Shown: in pieces, positions 45,301 through 51,300 of the stretch | Layout: every line of letters begins with the position of its first letter | How positions within the stretch are numbered: the first letter of the stretch is position 1 | Assembly: GCF_022581195.2 (NCBI RefSeq) | Contig: NC_061480.1 | Coordinates: 1,364,001-1,428,000, forward strand | DNA: 64,000 nucleotides | Direction: 5' to 3' | Source: Helicoverpa zea | Taxonomy: Eukaryota > Arthropoda > Insecta > Lepidoptera > Noctuidae | Notes under the pieces: generated by a model | The model's database searches: none | What the model saw: only the letters and a program-made list of their open reading frames with translations | What the model was told of the DNA's origin: nothing | Translations under genes and position numbers: made by a program

Positions 45301-48300
45301 GATGGAATTCCGAAAAAAAAGATTAAAAAAAAATGACGTACCGATTTTTTTGTTGATTTGGGTCGAGAATCATTAGCATAATTACGTCCTTGAATATGGC
45401 ACGGATGCAAATCAACAGCTTGTATAAAACAGAGCGACAACGCGACATACGAGTGCTTCGCAATTTTCAGTAGTTTTGGTGTGAAAGCCGAACAGGCAGT
45501 TACTTTCGGATTGATTCAAAAGGAATTTCTTCTTTCGTGTCTTACAGTGACATGTCTTACAGTGAGACTACAGTTTGTCAGCCCAATATGCCGCCACAGC
45601 GAGAGCATGGCTGGATGCGCTCTTCTCTTTATCCTCTCCTTATCCTCCGATAAGAGCCTCCTTCGAGCAAGTTTCAGGGCACAGTGGTCATGCGATGAGG
45701 TGGGACATGGTCTGCACAGCAGCCCTGCACTCGCACTCAAGGTCCGCCCCATCCGCGAAACCCCACCTGGACCGATTATCGAAGGATGTTATTATCCATT
45801 AGAACAAAAAATCATGACAACATTGGTTTATTAACGATAACTTTTCTTAAAAACGAAGTCGGTATTTATAGTGTATATTTATGTGTTGCTGGGGAGTTTG
45901 TTGCGCCACTTCTTCTTCCCAGCAAAAACTCATAGGAAGTTGTGAAGGGTGGGTGTTTTGGGGGCTGTCTATTGTAAATTCCTGACGTTCAAAAAGTGCT
46001 GCCTTGCAGCCAAGTTTGAATAAATGATTTTTTATTTTGATTTTTGATACAATTTAACATCATACAAAGTCTAATCAAGTTGATAATCATTTAAAATCAC
46101 CGTGGAAAAACTGAAATAACAGCAAGCGTGCTAGTTCGTTTCTTTCTCAACAGATGGCGTTGATCGAAAGCGCTCATTTCTGCATCGCGCTATGGTTTCG
46201 TTACCATGAAAATAAGACTACAGCAGTCTAAATTCTTATTAACACATAGGACAGCGTCGCACAAACGCTGTCCTAATCTGCCGCGCCTATATCGGCAATC
46301 CAACGACCTGCCCGTGGTAACGGGCAGCGATTGGACCCCGCGGGAAAGGGGCGTAGCCCCGTGGCCCGCCAGCCGCGCCCCCTTGCGGGGGCGCAGCGAC
46401 AACCCGAGAGAGAGTAATATGTGGTTTATATTTAAAGCCATTGCTGGAATGCTGGCGCACATTAATTAAAGCCTTCGACTTTTTGGAAAGGTTAAACAAC
46501 GTTAACTAGGCGTTTAACCTCTATTGTGACATAAAAAATCATTTTGAACAAACATCTGTCACTGGTCATCGTAAAAAAAAATGTGCTAGCCAACATGGTT
46601 AAATATTTAATTCGATCTATATCAAGGTACTTTTAAAATAATATTTTTGTAATTTCATTATAATATTCTGGAAAACAGGGCAGCAACGCGACATAGAAAT
46701 GCTTAAATATTTACAACTTTCAGTACCTACCTACTTAGTTTTGAAAGCCGAACAGTCAGGTTACTTTCGGATTTATTTAAAGAGAATTAAGGACTATATT
46801 CATTAGAACAAAAAAGCATGACAACATCGGTTTAATAACGATAAGTTTCTTAACAATAAAATGGTAATTTGTAGGTACACAACTAACACCATACAAGTCC
46901 AGGCAAGTTGATAATCAGAATCAGAAACAACAGCCGTGCTAGTTCGTTTCTTGCTCAACAGATGGCGTTGATCGTGAGCGCTCATTTCTGCATCGCGCTA
47001 TGGTTTCGCTACCAAGAAAATAAGACTACCTACAGCAGTCTAAATTCTAATAAAAACTTACATAAGTTATAACTTAAGACTTACATAAAATCAGTCCGTA
47101 TAAGTCAGTATTTTTTGGTAAGGGTAAACAACGTCAACTGGACGTTTTACCTTTATTGTGACTTAAAAAATCAAAGTCTAATTAGAATCTTTCACATTTT
47201 TGCAAATTAATTTCAACTTATACGGAAATTTTCGACGCATCTGTTTGTTTCTTATTCATGTAAAAACTTCAGGTGGATTGTGATGAAACTTGGCAGTAAC
47301 AGTAACAACGTTTTATATTCACAACAACATATAGGCACATCATCATCCTCCGAGCCTTTTCCCAATCATGTTGGGGTCGGCTTCCAGTCTAACCGGATTC
47401 AGCTGAGTACCAGAGCTTTACAAGAAGCGACTGCCTCTGACCCCCTCAACCCAGTTACCCGGGCAACCCAATAATTACCCCTTGGTTAGACTGGTGTCAG
47501 ACTTACTGGCTTCTGACTACCCGTAACGACTGCCAAGGATGTTCAATGACAGCCGGGATCTACAGTTTAACGTGCCATCCGAAACACAGTCATTGGTGTC
47601 TAAGATATACTTAGAAAATACATACAAACTTAGAAAAGTAAATAAAACCACGCAATACAGAGGAAAATAAAGTTATCTTCTCTCTTTTCCCTCCTTATAG
47701 ATCCACAGCTAGTACCAATGAGTTGGTAGCTGAATTAGTCCAGCAATTCCTCCTGCCTCACTCGACTAAGACGGCCACGAGGCACCGCATTACTATGATG
47801 CAGAACGCGAGGCTTGAGACCGCTAGAAGCACCATATTCGGCCTCATTGAGAGCGCCGAGAGGAAGAAGGGTAAGAATATATATTAGTATGTGTGTAAAA
47901 TGAGGAAATGTTGCAAATTCAATTAGAAAGATGTTTTGATTGTCCCCACCTTGACTCTGAGTTAAAGTTAGTTAAATTGAAATAAGTTAAAATTTGATAT
48001 AATCTTATCACTTAATCTTTTTTAATGTCTTTTTTAACTCCTCTAATTGAGAACCTCCTCCCATTTTGGGAAGTAAGTAAAAAAATACTTACAATTCAGA
48101 TGTTTCTCCAGTTTTTTTTTTGAGAGAAATATTTAAATCGCAAGAAAATCAATAATCAACGTTTTAATATTTTGAGAAACATGTATAAGATCGTGCTTCA
48201 TATCTTATTTTAAGAGATTGCTACGAATATTCCTAGACGCACTCTCGTATCCAATCCTAAGTATGTCCAGAGATTTATTGTAAAGGAGAAAGATTTTATT

Positions 48301-51300
48301 ATTAGTTGACATTATTAGAGACAAAATCAAGTTTTTCAACATTTCCAAAGTTAATTTTGTCCTTATATCAAAGATAAATGCAACCTATGCGGCGAGCCTC
48401 TGGACCAGGACTGTCGCTGCCGCTTCTGTCCCATCAAGGTTGAACCCAAGGAGACCGAGCACAGACACGATCCTCGCTGGAAACGCGCTAGAAGTAAGTC
48501 TGTATATTACTTGATGGACCAGGACTGTCGCTGCCGCTTCTGTCCCATCAAGGTTGAACCCAAGGAGACCGAGCATCGACACGATCCTCGCTGGAAACGC
48601 GCTAGAAGTAAGTATATGTCGGGTGTTTCGTTCCTAATCACATTAAATCAAATACTTTAATATACTGGTTCATATAGTGTCGAATGGCACAAAAAAAAAA
48701 AAAAACTGAATTTTTCGAACAAAGTAAATAGAATAAAAATATGCGAGAATTAGAACACGAATTATGAGTCAGTCATTAGAAACAACGGAAAGGACAATGC
48801 CGGATTTTGTATGGACCCTGTCTCCACCCACCAACAGACTTGAAACTAGTGTCATCGCAAGCGCATCCTTCGATAGATCATGATTATCAAAACGATTTAC
48901 TCCAAATGTATGGGGTTTTGGAAATACACGACATTTTAGTATCCTTAATAATCAATTAACTTCAAGTTTGTTAACCAATTACTCGGAGATGCGTGGACCG
49001 ATTTTGATTATTTTTGTTTTAGTGCAAAGAACGTGCCTCAACGTTAGTCCGATATAATTTTCATCGGGATCTTTTTAGCAACTTTTGAGTTATCACCGGT
49101 TAGAATGATAATTAGTTTAATGATTTTGTATGGATCTTTACTAACTCCAACAGAGTACGACATCCTGAATTGCCTTTTCAAACCGATTATTTTAACCGAT
49201 GATAACTCAAAAACTGCTTCAAAGATCTTGATGAAAATTAAATTAGACTAACTTTGAGATAGATTCTTTAAAATAAAAATAAAAACATCAAAATCGGTCC
49301 ACCCAACACCGAGTAATTGGTTAACAAACTTGAAGTTAATTGATTATTAAGGATACTAAATTGTCTTATAGTTCCTAAACCCCATACTTTTGGAATGTGT
49401 CTCCATAATAAGAAATGATCTACTAAATGAGGCGCATCCAATGACACTACTTTCAAGTCTGTTGGTGGTCCCTTGAAAACTGACAGCTGTCAACCGGTCA
49501 AAACATTCGACACTCCTTACTTTATCTCTGCTTTACACATGATGTTGTAAATTATGAAAACGACAAATGACTCCTGTGGCTAAACCACTGAATGGATTAG
49601 GTTTATTTTTTTACAATTCGCCATAGAATATCTTAAAGCATATGTGAAAGGATTTAATGTGATGAGGTACCTACGACACACCCGATATGTAGTACCTACT
49701 TGATATCTACATAAATCAGTCAAAGTGTAAAATAAATTCAAAGTAACTGGTCAAAAATTAAAGTCAATGGCTCACAGTCAAAGTCAATGGCCAAAATGAA
49801 AGTCAAATGTATCGTCAAAGACCAAAAATTAAAGACTGCCTACGACTTTAAATCCAGTTGCCATTCAAGAAAATACATATTGCAATTTACCTTTTTTAAG
49901 TAACATTATTTAAATATCTTTTATATTTCACCTTCGTAAATATACCTACTACAGTCGAGTAGATATACTCATATTACTTTTTTCTAACTATTTTTCAGAG
50001 CGACCAGAGCCCCCGGTTAAGACGCCGTCCGAGAGGTACCCGATATCCCATGAGATGAGATGCATGCTACGAGACATGCTGGATGACGGTAAGTACACAC
50101 AGTATATACATTCGACACCTTTTACTATTTAAAATCTATTCTAGAAAAAAAAAAACCTAAAACTAAAAAGCATCAAAAAATTCGTCCCCAATTAAAGCCA
50201 AAAAATAACAGGGAACCCATTTTCCACGGCTTTCATTTTAGGCTGACGGTCCGCGTCCGATAAATCGGTGCCTGACTTTTTGTAGGACAAAAATTGAACA
50301 CACTGATAGTGATAACAATGGTGCAACGCAATCGTCCTACAAAAAATCTGTTAATTATTATTTATTTACCACAGTGATTCATGAATAAATCTGTTCTAAT
50401 AGTATAAAGAGGAAAACTTTGTTTGTTTGTTTATCGATTAAAAAAAATCTTTCATCATTATAAAGCTATATTATCTGCGAGTAACATAGGCTATATTTTA
50501 TCCCGGTACGGGCAGTAGCTCCCACGGGACGCGGGTGAAACCGTGGGAAAACGGCTAGTTAATGATAAATGTAGTTTAAGTGCTTTATAATTTCATTGGA
50601 CCGTTTAGTTAAAATCTTAATTACTTAACAGTTGTGAAGAAATCACGTCATGACCGTGCTGAAGAGTTGGACACTAAACGCGAATTCCAAGGTCTTCTGG
50701 GAGACCGCATGGAGATCACTCTTGATGTCAAACATATTCTGGAGATCGGTGAGTATATGCGTAGCCTTTTCCTTAACTATGTAGGTCCACTTGCAGTAGG
50801 CTTGCAGTGTAAACAGATGCGGTTGAGTTCCAGTGTGCCAGAAGGAGTGACTTTGCCTATCTGGTCTCCTCAACCCAGTTACCGGGGCAAACCAATACTA
50901 TTTGCTAAGATTGGTTAGAGTTTCAGGCTTGTGTCTACCCGTTACGACTGCCAATGTTGAAATGACAGCAGGGACGCACCAATTTAACGTGCCTTAAGAA
51001 ACACGGAGGAACTGGTTTTGACGTATTCGTAGTTGGTCACCCATCGAGGCACTCATCGCACTAAGCCTTGCATCTCTTAGGCCCAGACTTAACCAAAACG
51101 GAGAGGAGAAAAGAAGGCTTTAAACAAATAATAGAATTTCGTAATTGAAACGTCTCGACTCCGATCACACTTGACCACGTCAGTATCCCTTCGCGAAGAA
51201 ATTATAAAAGGTTTCCATTCCGCTCCGCATTGGTAAAGAATGGGCCTTAGTTAGTCATGACCCAGTTTACATTTAAGAGGTCATATTTTATGACTTTTGA

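Larger units (their letters stand above)
44430..47175 (+). repeat. Partly tandem segmental duplication in CFAP91 intron 16
   Basis: Ordered blocks recur: TTTATTGTGACATAAAAA (44480, 46520, 47150); GAAAGCCGAACAG plus CAG...TTACTTTCGGAT (45480, 46742); CATTAGAACAAAAAA plus CATGACAACA (45798, 46802); AACAGATGGCGTTGATCG (46150, 46958) with GCATCGCGCTATGGTTTCG. The blocks keep the same order and orientation, so one unit of 0.6-1.8 kb was duplicated about three times with later loss and insertions. Confidence 0.7.

Noticed and set aside
45481..45834. Open frame of 117 aa on the plus strand
   Set aside because: Overlaps equally long frames on both strands in a GC-richer patch, has no domain and lies within the duplicated intron block.
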